Positions 45,201 to 53,659 are shown, numbered from the stretch's first letter. The stretch: DNA of 64,000 bases from an uncultured Flavobacteriales bacterium (GCA_937121175.1 CAKZKD010000011.1:1-64000), one strand, 5' to 3'. The notes: generated by a model not told the origin, from the letters alone. Program-made: numbers and translations.

Positions 45201-46795
45201 AAATCCCACATTGGAATCTTAGTGTTTAATTCAGTACTCTTCAACATTTTCACCAAAAGTGGTTTTGGTTGTGCAACTTCGTTCGAGAATTCACCAACAC
45301 GAAATATTTCTCCATTCAATGTGTATTCATAGGCTACTGATAGTACTTGATTGGAATTAATTTGCTGCTTAAGTGAGATATAACCCAACTGAGCATTCAA
45401 TTCGTAATCATTAGGCCCAAGTAATCTGGCCAATTCTACTTTCTGAAAATCTAATCGAGGATCTAAACCCATCTCGGCTTGTAAAACTGGGATGGTTCTT
45501 TCTATAGTCCTACCGTCAATTCCACCCATATTATTGAATACATCAGCGTAAAGGTTATTGGATTGATTGTCAACTATTCCCGCACCTCTTGGGTTAGGCC
45601 GAACTACATATCCGGAGGTCGGAGAAGGGTTATTACCACCTCTGTAAACAAAATCTGGATTGGCTGTCGCTAAATCCTGAAATGCAATAATATCACGCGC
45701 CGTTGGATCGGTACGGGTATTTGTTACCCAAACTTCTATTCGAGTCACCACATAGGCGGATTGCAAAAACAAAGGATCAGCGATTGCAGCTTCATAATTG
45801 TTTCGAAACAATTCATTAAGGAAAAAGTGTTTGTTTGCTTCATAGTTATCTCCCCTAACCTCAAACTCGCTAATTTGTGCGCCTCCTTTAGATTCTACTT
45901 CACTCTTTTGGCCTCTGTCTTGCGACAATACGGTTGTCATAGTCAATCTCCCAAATTTGGTTTTGGCCTTAACTCCAAACAAACTTTGGCTACCGGTAAT
46001 AAGTTGACTATTTAGAGGCATGGAAACGTTTCCGAGTTCTACTTTTTGAAGAATTTCGTCTTCGTAACCTGTATATTCTATTTTAAATTGATTTTGAAAA
46101 TCGAAAGTTGCTTGCGTATTGTAGTTGGCACTTACCTTTAATTTATCCCCAATGTTTCCGATTAGGTTTAGCTGCATATTTTGGTCAAACTGGAAAGTAG
46201 TTATTCTTCGGCTTCGAATTGGTATTACCGGATTGTCTGTCTTAGAAATTCTTCCTCCAAATGAAACTTCTGCTGAACCTGAAGGACGAATGTCGATATT
46301 ATTACCTCCAAAAATTCTATCGAATGTTCTGGATTTAATCTTCAACTGCGGTGCAAATGGAGTATTTCCACCCTCCTCTTCAAATTCTTTTTCCGCTGAT
46401 TTTTTATCCTTCCAATAATCCGACATGCTTTTCTTTTTCTGCATTTCGAGGTATTCATCAAAATCCATGTAAGAGGGTGGCTTATAATCTATTCGATCCC
46501 CCATCTTTTGCTGAACTTCATACTTACCAGTCTCTGGATTGTACTTTACTGATGACTTTATATTTGAAGGGTCCTTCAAATCCATTTTTGAAGGTTCTGC
46601 ACCCGTTTCTGGAGAATTAGAAATGGGATATTTTAGGTCAATTTTATCAGAATCACCTGAGTCTATGGGCAGTATTTGGTAGTCAAAATTTAGGCTGTAT
46701 TTATCTGGCTTTACCTCAGAATGAATCCGGCCAAATAAAAATATGGGCAAAAAGCCCAAAAATATGAGTGCGTTGCTACGCCAGTTTAACCACAC
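39215..46795 (-). CDS. sprA: SprA/Sov, outer-membrane translocon of the type IX secretion system
   Basis: SprA is the giant beta-barrel through which type IX substrates cross the outer membrane; it is required for gliding adhesin secretion where gliding exists. Translation starts with GTG at 46795; a signal peptide follows (NALIFLGFLPIFLFGRIHS, about 8-26). At 2526 residues it is close to the roughly 2400-residue SprA of Flavobacterium johnsoniae. The body is beta-rich with SprA-like blocks: SGSAEVSFGGRIS near 170, LIGNIGDKLKVSANYNTQA near 210-228, and a long Lys/Glu/Gln coiled stretch (RQRRHQQQKARERAQKERDK) near 1975-1995. It ends in aromatic-rich strands (FGVSFRFTIS). Gene order ruvA-sprA-gcvH fits other Flavobacteriia. 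PorV, GldK-N are not in this window. Confidence 0.95.
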   Translation of the reverse strand: MWLNWRSNALIFLGFLPIFLFGRIHSEVKPDKYSLNFDYQILPIDSGDSDKIDLKYPISNSPETGAEPSKMDLKDPSNIKSSVKYNPETGKYEVQQKMGDRIDYKPPSYMDFDEYLEMQKKKSMSDYWKDKKSAEKEFEEEGGNTPFAPQLKIKSRTFDRIFGGNNIDIRPSGSAEVSFGGRISKTDNPVIPIRSRRITTFQFDQNMQLNLIGNIGDKLKVSANYNTQATFDFQNQFKIEYTGYEDEILQKVELGNVSMPLNSQLITGSQSLFGVKAKTKFGRLTMTTVLSQDRGQKSEVESKGGAQISEFEVRGDNYEANKHFFLNELFRNNYEAAIADPLFLQSAYVVTRIEVWVTNTRTDPTARDIIAFQDLATANPDFVYRGGNNPSPTSGYVVRPNPRGAGIVDNQSNNLYADVFNNMGGIDGRTIERTIPVLQAEMGLDPRLDFQKVELARLLGPNDYELNAQLGYISLKQQINSNQVLSVAYEYTLNGEIFRVGEFSNEVAQPKPLLVKMLKSTELNTKIPMWDLMMKNIYSIGAYRVKKDGFKFNVWYLDQDKGVDINFIPQPELNDNSLVQLLGMDVVNFNGQPSQDGLFDFVPNITINTNTGRVIIPKLEPFGDGMRDAIQAKTNNETRTDELMEIYGFDSLYDNTQADAKVRFPERNRFSLKGQYQSESSNEISLNALNVPEGSVTVTAGGRQLTENQDYTVDYTLGRVKIINQSIIESGVPVKVALESNQLFAQQQKSFFGHRMDFQVADNFVVGGSLLHLWERPLSQKVDIGYEPISNWVYGIDATYDTELPWLTRVIDAIPLIDTKETSSLSVSGEFAQILPGHSKAIGDEGNAYIDDFEGSQNTIDLRSFTNWFLASTPKFQGDEFPEGELFNKKASGFNRAKMSWRIVDPLFYTNDAPPGTNDEITLSNHFMRQVLETEIFPNKEIAAGTPTNTTVLDLSLYPSERGMYNFDVDGTEDGRRFSAGTGADGSLLQPDTRWGGIMRRIDQNDFEAANVEYIQFWMMDPYNEDYEGAPQSGKLYFNLGNVSEDVMTDGLNLYEQLLPDNAEEATTIENDSNSVWGRTTQGTPFADGFDNLAGTRQFQDAGLDGLPGITDDGSTPELDFYEDFITEISNVITDPSPEAQAELERLQADPSSDDYRFFRDDDYDDAELNILDRYKNFNGTEGNSPTEEIYREQNAAGYSTASSIRPDKEDINADNIVNPVEAYYQYAVDISENAISPDNIGANFISDALTTTVTTADGRKREITWYQFRIPVRTPKKTRHGEISDFRSIRFMRMFMKGFSNPMHLRFARLELVRGEWRKYLGEIDNNPEGITTDSEIDFQVGAVNIEENASKKPVNYVLPPDIQREQNINTTNLQQVNEQALQMTVCGLDDGQGVSSFRNVQLDLRQYGTLKMFVHASSLAESDPIESGDVNVFIRLGTDFTNHYYEYEIPVQITPEGVYNTEVQSSQREVWPLANDIEIDLNVLTDLKLERDKVILDGGSETNRRRRFFGTYKTGTIYVVGNPNLGEVQTVMIGIRNPRKTPTSENDDGLPKCAEVWVNELRMSNFDQTKGWATIGNANLKMADLVNFNVTAGMSTPGWGSIDQIVAERQQETKKQFSTTAAMNLDKFLPKDWGVKVPMYASYGVEIEEPRYSPLAPDIEFQDYVEAWETPQQRDSVKLITQDRLVRRSVNFTNVRKEKSTKEGKKPMPYDISNFSATYAWSEELRTNFETERDLTRNQKLALTYQYGLSPKAIKPLSKVKFLKESDYLKLAREMNFYLLPKSFSMTSSMNRLYNAYKIRNNNPGLTARLPEFYNKNFTWSRNYNFKYDITKNLGYTFTANNNALIIEPEGPAERARNDSRPTELIEEGQQAGYWDHWKDSVWNNISRLGTNMNYNHNSAFNYKIPLDKIPATDWINSTLDYSAGYTWTRAPLGRDTADYKFGDTTTSQLGNTIQNNNSISLSNSLNLRKLYTKSDYLKGVQTRQRRHQQQKARERAQKERDKEAQKELTENADGEEAEEKPKKKKNVNKYTVTDRAAKLLMSFTNANVAYQKGKGMLVPGFRPQSQYIGGDWGNEFNGAPGLGFLFGKQSGFGPGDTLQFWEHASREDWLVRNPNLNNQISLMNSNRVTLRATAEPIRDVRINFTASYNKTQNETFFYRYQRELQPDSSFGDWGWQEQSSVLAGNYTVSYNMIRTSLVRDRDEDNGNAIFDKMLEYREQMAKRVVESSEIGLASQGESEQYEDYPDGFGPTSADVLIPAFLAAYSGGSPNTQRLNVLDVLPKINWRITYNGLSKIPALKKYFKTVTTSSGYTSNLTVGGYINNQRYPTDQQFADLDNLSDDLKESILQDIVERDLDSNFIGRHQFNSVTLSEQFSPLVNFDFQFKNGVSARAEYKTGRTVALNVGTGQILEQKNRTYTVGAGYSFPLALPWQINGKKLNSDLKLRADGSYRENRAMVRTIQNNEHTPTSGQNVFSLKITGDYALSTNLNLRLFYDYVLNIPVISNSFKTSNTNFGVSFRFTIS

Positions 46796-46814
46796 AACGA
46801 GCGAATCGTAGTAT

Positions 46815-47399
46815 TTATAATTGCTTTAAAGCTTCTTTAATTACCTGTTCTACAGTGAGTTCCGAAGATTGTCCTCTGTAGATTTTCTGCAATACCTTGG
46901 CGCTTCGGTTTCTATCGAACCCAAGAACTGCGAGGGCGGATAACGCCTCTTCCTTAGTTGTATTGTCCTCAAGTGAAGAAATTTCTAACTGTGGTATGTC
47001 TTTAGCAACTTTATCTTTTAAATCAATAACGATTCGTTGGGCTGTCTTTGCTCCAATTCCTTTAATACTCTTTAGCAAATCGACATTTTCATTGGCAATT
47101 GCAGCAATAACATCTTCTGATTTATAAGAGGATAAAATTATTCTGGCAGTGTTTGGCCCAATTCCCGAAACAGAAATCAAATGGCGAAACAACTGTCGCT
47201 CTTGTGGCCCGGCAAATCCGTATAGTGAATGAGCGTCTTCACGAACTACCATGTGGGTGAATAATTTGCACGATTCAGAGTTACCCATTCCTTCGAAAGT
47301 CTGCAACGAAATATTCACATAATAACCCACTCCGTTGCATTCCACCACTGCGTAAGCCGGATTTTTTTCAATTAACCTACCATTCAGAAATTCGATCAT
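46815..47399 (-). CDS. ruvA: Holliday junction DNA helicase subunit RuvA
   Basis: RuvA binds four-way junctions and loads RuvB. The 194-residue product has the OB-fold opening IEFLNGRLIEKNPAYAVVEC, two helix-hairpin-helix motifs (LISVSGIGPNTARIILSS and LKSIKGIGAKTAQRIVIDLK), and the RuvB-binding C-terminal three-helix domain (EEALSALAVLGFDRNRSAKV). Length is normal. It overlaps the malic enzyme stop by four bases and precedes sprA by 19. ruvB is at 55-56 kb, not adjacent. Confidence 0.96.
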   Translation of the reverse strand: MIEFLNGRLIEKNPAYAVVECNGVGYYVNISLQTFEGMGNSESCKLFTHMVVREDAHSLYGFAGPQERQLFRHLISVSGIGPNTARIILSSYKSEDVIAAIANENVDLLKSIKGIGAKTAQRIVIDLKDKVAKDIPQLEISSLEDNTTKEEALSALAVLGFDRNRSAKVLQKIYRGQSSELTVEQVIKEALKQL

Positions 47400-49705
47400 A
47401 GAACTGTTCTCTTTGCTTTTTTATACTCTTGAATTTTGTGACTTCTTTGCTGAGCATCAACCGCTGCAATGGTTACCATATTTACAATTTCCCGAACCGA
47501 ACTGCCTAGTTGTAGCACGTGAACTGGTTTTTTCATACCCAACAAAACAGGACCCATGGTTTCTACATCACTAACTTCCTGCATCAATTTGTACGCAATA
47601 TTTCCTGAAGCAAGGTTTGGAAATATCAACGTATTTACTCGGTGCTTAGACAATAATGAGAACGGAAAAAGTTCACCAGTAAGATCTCTATTCAAGGCGA
47701 AATTTGCTTGAATTTCTCCATCTACAATAATGTCAGGATGGTTTTTATGTAAAATTCGAACTGCCTCTTGAACTTTTTTAGAATCCTCCCCATCCGAAGA
47801 TCCAAAATTTGAATAGCTCAGTAACGCGATTCTGGGTTTCAGTTTATACCCTCGAATTGCTTCTGCCGTAAGTACGGTTATGTTAACCAATTCTTGAGCA
47901 GTTGGATTAAAATTAATGGTTGTATCCGCTAAAAACAATGGCCCTTTTTTGGTGTTTAGAATATACATTCCTGTAATGTTCTTGTGCTTTGCTTGAGAGC
48001 CAATTATTTGCAAAGCTGGGCGTAACGTATCTGGGTAGTTTCTTGTAATTCCAGAAATAAACGCATCTGCCTCACCCCATCTCACCAATGCCGTTCCGAA
48101 ATAATTTCGTTCGCGCATTATTTTTTTGGCTTCGTGAAGGGTATATCCTTTTCGCTGGCGTAATTCATAGAAGTTTTGACCAAATTTGTTTCTAAGCTCT
48201 TCCTGCTTTCTACTTCGTGGGTCTAATATTGGAACGTCATCCAAATCCAATTCATAGGTTTCAATCAATTCTTTGATTTTAACCACCTTACCCAACAAAA
48301 TTGGTTCGGCAATGCCTTCGTCACGAACGATTTGAGCGGCTTTTAGAATCTTGTAATTATCGGCTTCTGCAAAAACCACTTTTTGCGGGTCTTTTCTTGC
48401 ACGATCAACCAGGCTAGTAACGATTTTATTATCAAGACCCAAACGTTGCTCCAGTTCTTCTATGTACTTGTCCCAATCTTTTATAGGCTTTTTGGCAACT
48501 CCTGAATCCATTGCGGCTTTAGCAACAGCAGGAGAAACCCTAGTGATTAGTCTGTGGTCCATTGGTTTTGGAATTATGTATTCAGTACCAAAAGATAGAA
48601 TTTTTTCCTTGTAAACAATGTTTACCTCTTCCGGAACCATCTCCTTGGCCAACTCAGCAATAGCTTTTACTGCGGCCAGTTTCATTTCTTCATTTATAGC
48701 CGTGGCTTGAACATCGAGCGCTCCTCTAAATATAAAAGGAAACCCAAGTACATTGTTCACTTGATTAGGATGATCTGACCGACCAGTAGCGACAATAATG
48801 TCTTCTCTAACCGAAATAGCATCAGCATAAGGGATCTCTGGGTTTGGATTTGCCAAAGCGAACACTATACAGTCTTTTGCCATGCTCTTCACCATCTTTT
48901 TAGACACCAAATCGGCACGTGACAAGCCAAGAAAAACATCTGCATTTACCAAAGCGTCTTCCAAAGTATTGGCCTCAACTTCATTAGCAAAGCGTGCTTT
49001 ACTTTCAGCTAAATCTCCGCGTGAGGTTTTAATTACTCCTTTGCTATCGCACATGATTAAATTTTTGTGCTGAGCGCCCAAAGCAATGTATAAAGTTGCA
49101 CAGGATATTGCACTGGCTCCAGCACCACTAACAACAATTTTTACATCCTCAATTTTTTTGTTGCTAAGTTCTAGTGCATTCAAAAGCGCTGCCGCAGAAA
49201 TAATTGCCGTTCCATGCTGGTCATCATGCATAACAGGAATATCGAGTTCTTCTTTTAATCTTCTTTCAATCTCAAAAGCTTCTGGTGCTTTTATATCCTC
49301 AAGGTTTATCCCTCCAAAGGTCGGTGCAATATTTTTAACCGTATTCACGAATTCATCAACGTCAGTCGCATCCACTTCAATATCAAACACGTCAATATCA
49401 GCAAAGATTTTGAACAACAGTCCTTTCCCTTCCATTACAGGCTTGGAAGCAGCTGGACCAATGTCTCCAAGACCCAAGACCGCTGTTCCATTAGAAATTA
49501 CGGCAACTAAATTTCCTTTTGCGGTATAATCAAAAACAGTTTCAGGTTTATCAGCGATTTCTAAACAAGGTTCTGCAACACCTGGCGAATAAGCTAAACT
49601 TAAATCTCGCTGCGAAGAATATGGTTTTGAAGGCTTTACTTCAATCTTCCCTTTTCTTCCTTGTGAATGATAATCTAGAGCTTCTTGCTTCCTTGTTTTA
49701 CGCAT
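47396..49705 (-). CDS. maeB: NADP-dependent malic enzyme with phosphotransacetylase-like domain
   Basis: Decarboxylates malate to pyruvate with NADP, giving NADPH. The 769-residue product is the hybrid bacterial form: malic enzyme part (about 1-430) with YSPGVAEPCLEI, LEDIKAPEAFEIE, HDDQHGTAIISAAALLNAL and the NAD-site VSGAGASAISCA; then a phosphotransacetylase-like domain (about 440-760), with ITGMYILNTKKGPLFLADTT and GNIAYKLMQEVSDVE. In such hybrids the second domain usually regulates the enzyme by sensing acetyl-CoA and is not thought to act as Pta. First gene of maeB-ruvA-sprA. Confidence 0.95.
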   Translation of the reverse strand: MRKTRKQEALDYHSQGRKGKIEVKPSKPYSSQRDLSLAYSPGVAEPCLEIADKPETVFDYTAKGNLVAVISNGTAVLGLGDIGPAASKPVMEGKGLLFKIFADIDVFDIEVDATDVDEFVNTVKNIAPTFGGINLEDIKAPEAFEIERRLKEELDIPVMHDDQHGTAIISAAALLNALELSNKKIEDVKIVVSGAGASAISCATLYIALGAQHKNLIMCDSKGVIKTSRGDLAESKARFANEVEANTLEDALVNADVFLGLSRADLVSKKMVKSMAKDCIVFALANPNPEIPYADAISVREDIIVATGRSDHPNQVNNVLGFPFIFRGALDVQATAINEEMKLAAVKAIAELAKEMVPEEVNIVYKEKILSFGTEYIIPKPMDHRLITRVSPAVAKAAMDSGVAKKPIKDWDKYIEELEQRLGLDNKIVTSLVDRARKDPQKVVFAEADNYKILKAAQIVRDEGIAEPILLGKVVKIKELIETYELDLDDVPILDPRSRKQEELRNKFGQNFYELRQRKGYTLHEAKKIMRERNYFGTALVRWGEADAFISGITRNYPDTLRPALQIIGSQAKHKNITGMYILNTKKGPLFLADTTINFNPTAQELVNITVLTAEAIRGYKLKPRIALLSYSNFGSSDGEDSKKVQEAVRILHKNHPDIIVDGEIQANFALNRDLTGELFPFSLLSKHRVNTLIFPNLASGNIAYKLMQEVSDVETMGPVLLGMKKPVHVLQLGSSVREIVNMVTIAAVDAQQRSHKIQEYKKAKRTVL

Positions 49706-49803
49706 AAAAGTAAAGTCAAATTAAGCCCGTAAAAGTAATACTTTGGTTTCCTTTGAGGAGTTGAAAAGCTGACTGTGTTGGGAGTAATCTAAAAATTAAA
49801 GAA

Positions 49804-50487
49804 ATGAAAATAGTGGTATTCAGCGGCGCAGGAATTTCTGCAGAAAGTGGCATTTCTACCTTTAGAGACAACGGGGGATTATGGGACAAATTCAAGATTG
49901 AAGATGTGGCAACTCCGGATGCATTTAGCAAAAACCCGGAGTTGGTACTGGAATTCTACAATGAACGTAGAAAAAATATTTCGGAGGTAAATCCAAATGC
50001 GGCGCATATTACCATTACAAAACTTGAGCAAAAATTTGATGTTACCATTATCACTCAAAATATAGACGACCTGCACGAAAGGGCGGGTTCAAAAAATGTA
50101 CTTCACTTGCACGGTTGTATTACAGTTGCAAAAAGCTCTAAAATTGATGGGCATTATAAATATATCGCATACGACGATATTAAAATTGGAGATTTAGCAG
50201 AAGACTACTCCCAACTTCGTCCACACGTAGTTTGGTTTGGAGAGGAGGTTCCTGAATTAGAAAATGCTGCAGCGATAATTCAACAAGCTGACATTATGAT
50301 TACGGTTGGAAGTTCGCTTAACGTATATCCGGCTGCGGGTTTAATACATGCATCTAAGACAGATTGCCAACATTTTGTAATAGACCCAAACGTGGAAGAA
50401 TTAAAGCTACCTGAAAATTTTACTCTGATTAAAAAAAATGCAGGTGAAGGGATGTCAGATTTGGTACAGCGTTTGACATTAGGCTGA
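49804..50487 (+). CDS. Sir2-family NAD-dependent protein deacylase, zinc-less type
   Basis: A 227-residue sirtuin with the NAD-binding signatures VVFSGAGISAESGISTFRDN, TQNIDDLHERAG, the catalytic His in LHLHGCI, and ITVGSSLNVYPAAGL. Tyr and Arg in EFYNERRKN match the pair that class III sirtuins (CobB/SIRT5) use to bind acidic acyl groups, so desuccinylase activity is plausible. The four zinc cysteines (two CxxC pairs) are absent: after the catalytic His the region reads CITVAKSSKIDGHYKY. The same trimmed form is known in other Bacteroidota. Divergent from maeB, single gene. Confidence 0.88.
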   Translation: MKIVVFSGAGISAESGISTFRDNGGLWDKFKIEDVATPDAFSKNPELVLEFYNERRKNISEVNPNAAHITITKLEQKFDVTIITQNIDDLHERAGSKNVLHLHGCITVAKSSKIDGHYKYIAYDDIKIGDLAEDYSQLRPHVVWFGEEVPELENAAAIIQQADIMITVGSSLNVYPAAGLIHASKTDCQHFVIDPNVEELKLPENFTLIKKNAGEGMSDLVQRLTLG

Positions 50488-50564
50488 AAAACTTTTTATA
50501 ATCTGAGATTGCGAATAATGTTGAAGTGAAATCCTTAAATTCGTTGCCTCACAATTTTTAACAC

Positions 50565-51071
50565 ATGAAGAAATTAATTTTAATCGCGTTTGCAGCAGTC
50601 ACAGCACTAACAACTGTTGGACAAACTAGAACTATACCTTCTATAGAATTACAAGATATCGATGGTAATTCATTTAATACCTCAGAAATTTTGAATGAAG
50701 GGAAACCAATTCTAATAAATTTTTGGGCAACTTGGTGCAGCCCATGTAAGAGAGAACTAAATAACATTGCTGAAGTTTATGATGATTGGGTTGAAGAAAC
50801 CGGTGTTGTGGTTTATGCTATTTCTATTGATGATGCACGTAACGCTCCAAAAGTAAAGCCGTATGTTGATGGTGTTGCATGGGATTATACGGTTCTGTTG
50901 GATGTTAACTCCGACTTTAGAAGACAAATGGGTGTTGTTAATGTACCACATTCCTTTTTGGTCGACAAAAATGGAAAAATCGTTCACCAGCACACTTCGT
51001 ATCAGGAAGGTGATGAAATTGAGCTTTACGAAAAAATAAAAAAACTTTCAAAAGGAGAAACACTAGACTAG
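50565..51071 (+). CDS. TlpA-like periplasmic thioredoxin
   Basis: A 168-residue exported thioredoxin. Signal peptide at about 1-18 (ILIAFAAVTALTTVGQ); fold begins at PSIELQDIDGNSFNTSEIL; active site NFWATWCSPCKREL near 58-71 with the WCSPC pair; cis-proline in VVNVPHSFLVDKNGK. It is probably periplasmic and reduces or carries disulfides. An intrinsic-terminator hairpin is built into its last codons, and the next gene starts 31 bases after its stop, so coupling is only partial. Context with the Omp28-like lipoprotein (which has its own CxxC) suggests a shared thiol function, which is inference. Confidence 0.9.
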   Translation: MKKLILIAFAAVTALTTVGQTRTIPSIELQDIDGNSFNTSEILNEGKPILINFWATWCSPCKRELNNIAEVYDDWVEETGVVVYAISIDDARNAPKVKPYVDGVAWDYTVLLDVNSDFRRQMGVVNVPHSFLVDKNGKIVHQHTSYQEGDEIELYEKIKKLSKGETLD

Positions 51072-51085
51072 TGTTTCTTTTTTTT
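51057..51085 (+). terminator. Terminator overlapping the end of the TlpA-like gene
   Basis: A perfect inverted repeat GAAACACTAG / CTAGTGTTTC around one central base (51057-51077) is followed by eight T (51078-51085). The stop codon TAG at 51069-51071 lies within the right arm, so the hairpin is partly coding (last codons and stop). Confidence 0.8.
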
Positions 51086-51102
51086 ATCTCTATACTCCCC
51101 GA

Positions 51103-52779
51103 ATGCTAAAACTCCGTTACTTCATTGTATTTGTATCAACCTTACTTACCTATTCCAGTAATTTATTTGGCCAAAATGTTCTTCAAGAAGCGGCAAAAGA
51201 TCCTCTTGAAGTTCATGGCAATTTTAACCTTACAGGTCAGTATTATTTGACGGATAGTGCAATTGCGGCTCCGCCTGTAACAGAAAAGTTTCTATATAAT
51301 GGCTATGCCAACGTAATTGCAACCAAAGGAGCATTTACAGCAGGGCTTAGATATGAAAGTTATGAAAATGTCCTCCTTGGATTCGACCCACGTTTTCAGG
51401 GAAGTGGAATTCCTTATCGATATTTTGGATTTGACAACAAAGGATTGAGTATTACCGTTGGTAATTTCTACGAACAATTTGGCACTGGTATGCTTTTACG
51501 AGCCTATGAAGAACGAGATTTAGGTTTGGATAATGCCATCGACGGTATTCGTATAAAGTATGACCTAGGAAATGGAATAAGAGTGAAAGGAATTGCCGGA
51601 CGTCAGCGATTTTTCTTTGATAAGGGTCCTGGTATTCTGAGAGGGATTGATGGAGAAATTTACTTAAATGAGTTCTTATCTTCTTGGAAGGAGAATAAAT
51701 TTAAACTTACCCTAGGCGCTAACTTTTTGAGTAAGTACCAAGAAGACAATAACCCCGACTTGGTTCTTCCCGAAAATGTAGGCTCATACAGTGGACGATT
51801 TACCGCGAGGTACAAGAATTTCTCTCTCACGTCTGAATATTCCTACAAAGGAAACGATCCTTCGTTTGACAATGGATATATCTATAAAGAAGGGCAAGGA
51901 CTTTTCGTTTCGGCGTCCTACTCCAAAAAGGGTTTTGGTATAAATTTAAGTGCTAAGCACATTGATAATATGAGTTTTAGAACTGACCGAGATGAATCAT
52001 TGACCAACTTATTGACCAACTTTTTACCGGCTTTAACTAAACAACATACCTATAACCTTGCAGCAACGCTTTATCCTTATGCAACCCAACCCACTGGTGA
52101 AGTTGCGTTTCAAGGAGACGTAACCTTCCGATTAAAGAAAAAAACTTGGTATGGTGGTAAATATGGCACGCGTATTATGATTAATGGTTCTGCCGCATTT
52201 GGATTAGATTCAACTAGACTAAATGATTTGGATAGTGCACGAAAAGGTTATACAGCAAATTTCTTTTCTCCTGGCGAGGAGGAGTACTTTCAGGATTTCA
52301 ACATAACAATAGAAAGAAAGTTGAACAAAAAACTGAAGCTGAAGGGTATGTATATGAATATGATGGTGAATAATGACATTACTCAATACTCTGGACTAAA
52401 CGGACCTTTTAAGGGCAAACTATACGCAGATATTGCTGTATTAGATGTACTAGTGAAACTAAATCCTAAAAATTCAATTCGAACAGAACTTCAGGGACTT
52501 TGGTCTAAACAAGATATGGGTGATTGGGCAACATTAATTATTGAATACACATACTCTCCGCATTGGTTTGTGGCAGTGATGGATCAGTACAATTACGGAA
52601 ATCCAGTAGAGAATAACCAATTGCATTATCCTTATGCAACCTTTGGCTATATCAAGGGAGCTAACCGGGTATCTATTGGTTACGGCCGTCAAAAGGCTGG
52701 GCTTTTCTGCGTCGGTGGTGTTTGTAGGGTTGTTCCATCATCAAATGGTATGTCAATTACCGTAACTTCAAGTTTTTAA
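51103..52779 (+). CDS. DUF6029-like outer-membrane beta-barrel protein
   Basis: A 558-residue exported protein: signal peptide (FIVFVSTLLTYSSNLFGQ, about 7-24), then continuous alternating strands with aromatic girdles up to the end TSSF. Segments such as KGLSITVGNFYEQFGTGMLL, RAYEERDLGLDNAIDGIRIK and KGIAGRQRFFFDKGPG match what I recall for the DUF6029 group of Bacteroidota, whose function is unknown. Its stop abuts the Omp28-like start with one base between, so the pair is co-translated. It probably resides in the outer membrane as a barrel. Confidence 0.7.
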   Translation: MLKLRYFIVFVSTLLTYSSNLFGQNVLQEAAKDPLEVHGNFNLTGQYYLTDSAIAAPPVTEKFLYNGYANVIATKGAFTAGLRYESYENVLLGFDPRFQGSGIPYRYFGFDNKGLSITVGNFYEQFGTGMLLRAYEERDLGLDNAIDGIRIKYDLGNGIRVKGIAGRQRFFFDKGPGILRGIDGEIYLNEFLSSWKENKFKLTLGANFLSKYQEDNNPDLVLPENVGSYSGRFTARYKNFSLTSEYSYKGNDPSFDNGYIYKEGQGLFVSASYSKKGFGINLSAKHIDNMSFRTDRDESLTNLLTNFLPALTKQHTYNLAATLYPYATQPTGEVAFQGDVTFRLKKKTWYGGKYGTRIMINGSAAFGLDSTRLNDLDSARKGYTANFFSPGEEEYFQDFNITIERKLNKKLKLKGMYMNMMVNNDITQYSGLNGPFKGKLYADIAVLDVLVKLNPKNSIRTELQGLWSKQDMGDWATLIIEYTYSPHWFVAVMDQYNYGNPVENNQLHYPYATFGYIKGANRVSIGYGRQKAGLFCVGGVCRVVPSSNGMSITVTSSF

Positions 52780-52780
52780 T

Positions 52781-53659
52781 ATGAGATATTTAAGTTTAAT
52801 CCTCGTTTGTCTTATACTAATTGGTTGTGATAAAGTTGAAGATCCTTATGAAGGAATTCGTGTAGTATCGGAATGTGCTGGTACGATAAGCGACCCTAAT
52901 GGCAATGACACCACTGAGTTTAAGTCTGAGTCGGGCTTTGCCAAAGCATTAATTGAAGAATATACAGGACATACCTGTAAAAATTGCCCTCCTCAAGCCC
53001 AGAGATTATTTGACTGGGCCGAAAATGAATTCGAAGGCAAACTCGTTGTGTTAGGAGTTCATGCAGGAAATTTCGCAGAATTAGTGCCTGATGAAGGTTA
53101 CGTTACAGATTTACGCGTTCCTGCGGGTTACGATTTACAAGAAAAATATGAAGGTGGTAATTCAGCACCAAGTATTACCATAAACAGGTCCCAAAATCCA
53201 CTCACTCCCGGCAAATGGAATACAACTATGGATTCATTGGCAAACTCGTCCTATTTCACTTCTCCAAGATTTGATATTTCTGCTACTAGTATTGTCAATA
53301 AAAATGAAAACAAGGGTATCGTAGAGGTTAGAGTTTCAGCCCTTACCGATATTGATGTCGAAAATATTGGATTAGGTATTTATGTAAGTGAAGATTCTGT
53401 TATTGCGCAACAGTTACACAGAGATAAAGGTGTAATTCCCGACTATGCTCACAGGCATGTTTTACGGAAAGCTATTACAGGAACTTTCGGAAATTCATTC
53501 GTAACGGGTTCTTTTCCTCAAGATACAGTTATCAGTCAAACTTTATGTTATGACCTAGATCCAATCTGGAATGCTGACAACTGCAGCTTAATATTCTTTA
53601 TTTCCAACTTAGATAATAGCCAATTACTCCAAGCTGAAGAAATGCACATGATAAAATAG
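52781..53659 (+). CDS. Omp28-like lipoprotein with thioredoxin-fold CxxC
   Basis: A 292-residue lipoprotein: lipobox in LILVCLILIGCDKVEDP (Cys near 17). The main domain (about 45-160) has LIEEYTGHTCKNCPPQAQRLF, an Omp28-type CxxC in a thioredoxin-like context, then KLVVLGVHAGNF and SAPSITINRSQNP with a likely cis-proline. A C-terminal beta-sandwich follows (ISATSIVNKNENKGIVEVRV and on). Omp28 proteins are surface or outer-membrane lipoproteins first described in Porphyromonas; their substrate is unknown. It is joined to the DUF6029-like gene and the small barrel gene. Confidence 0.85.
   Translation: MRYLSLILVCLILIGCDKVEDPYEGIRVVSECAGTISDPNGNDTTEFKSESGFAKALIEEYTGHTCKNCPPQAQRLFDWAENEFEGKLVVLGVHAGNFAELVPDEGYVTDLRVPAGYDLQEKYEGGNSAPSITINRSQNPLTPGKWNTTMDSLANSSYFTSPRFDISATSIVNKNENKGIVEVRVSALTDIDVENIGLGIYVSEDSVIAQQLHRDKGVIPDYAHRHVLRKAITGTFGNSFVTGSFPQDTVISQTLCYDLDPIWNADNCSLIFFISNLDNSQLLQAEEMHMIK

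Noticed and set aside
49086-49529. 147-codon plus-strand frame opposite maeB
   Set aside because: A shadow of the malic enzyme gene, with low-complexity Ser/Ile translation and no start context.
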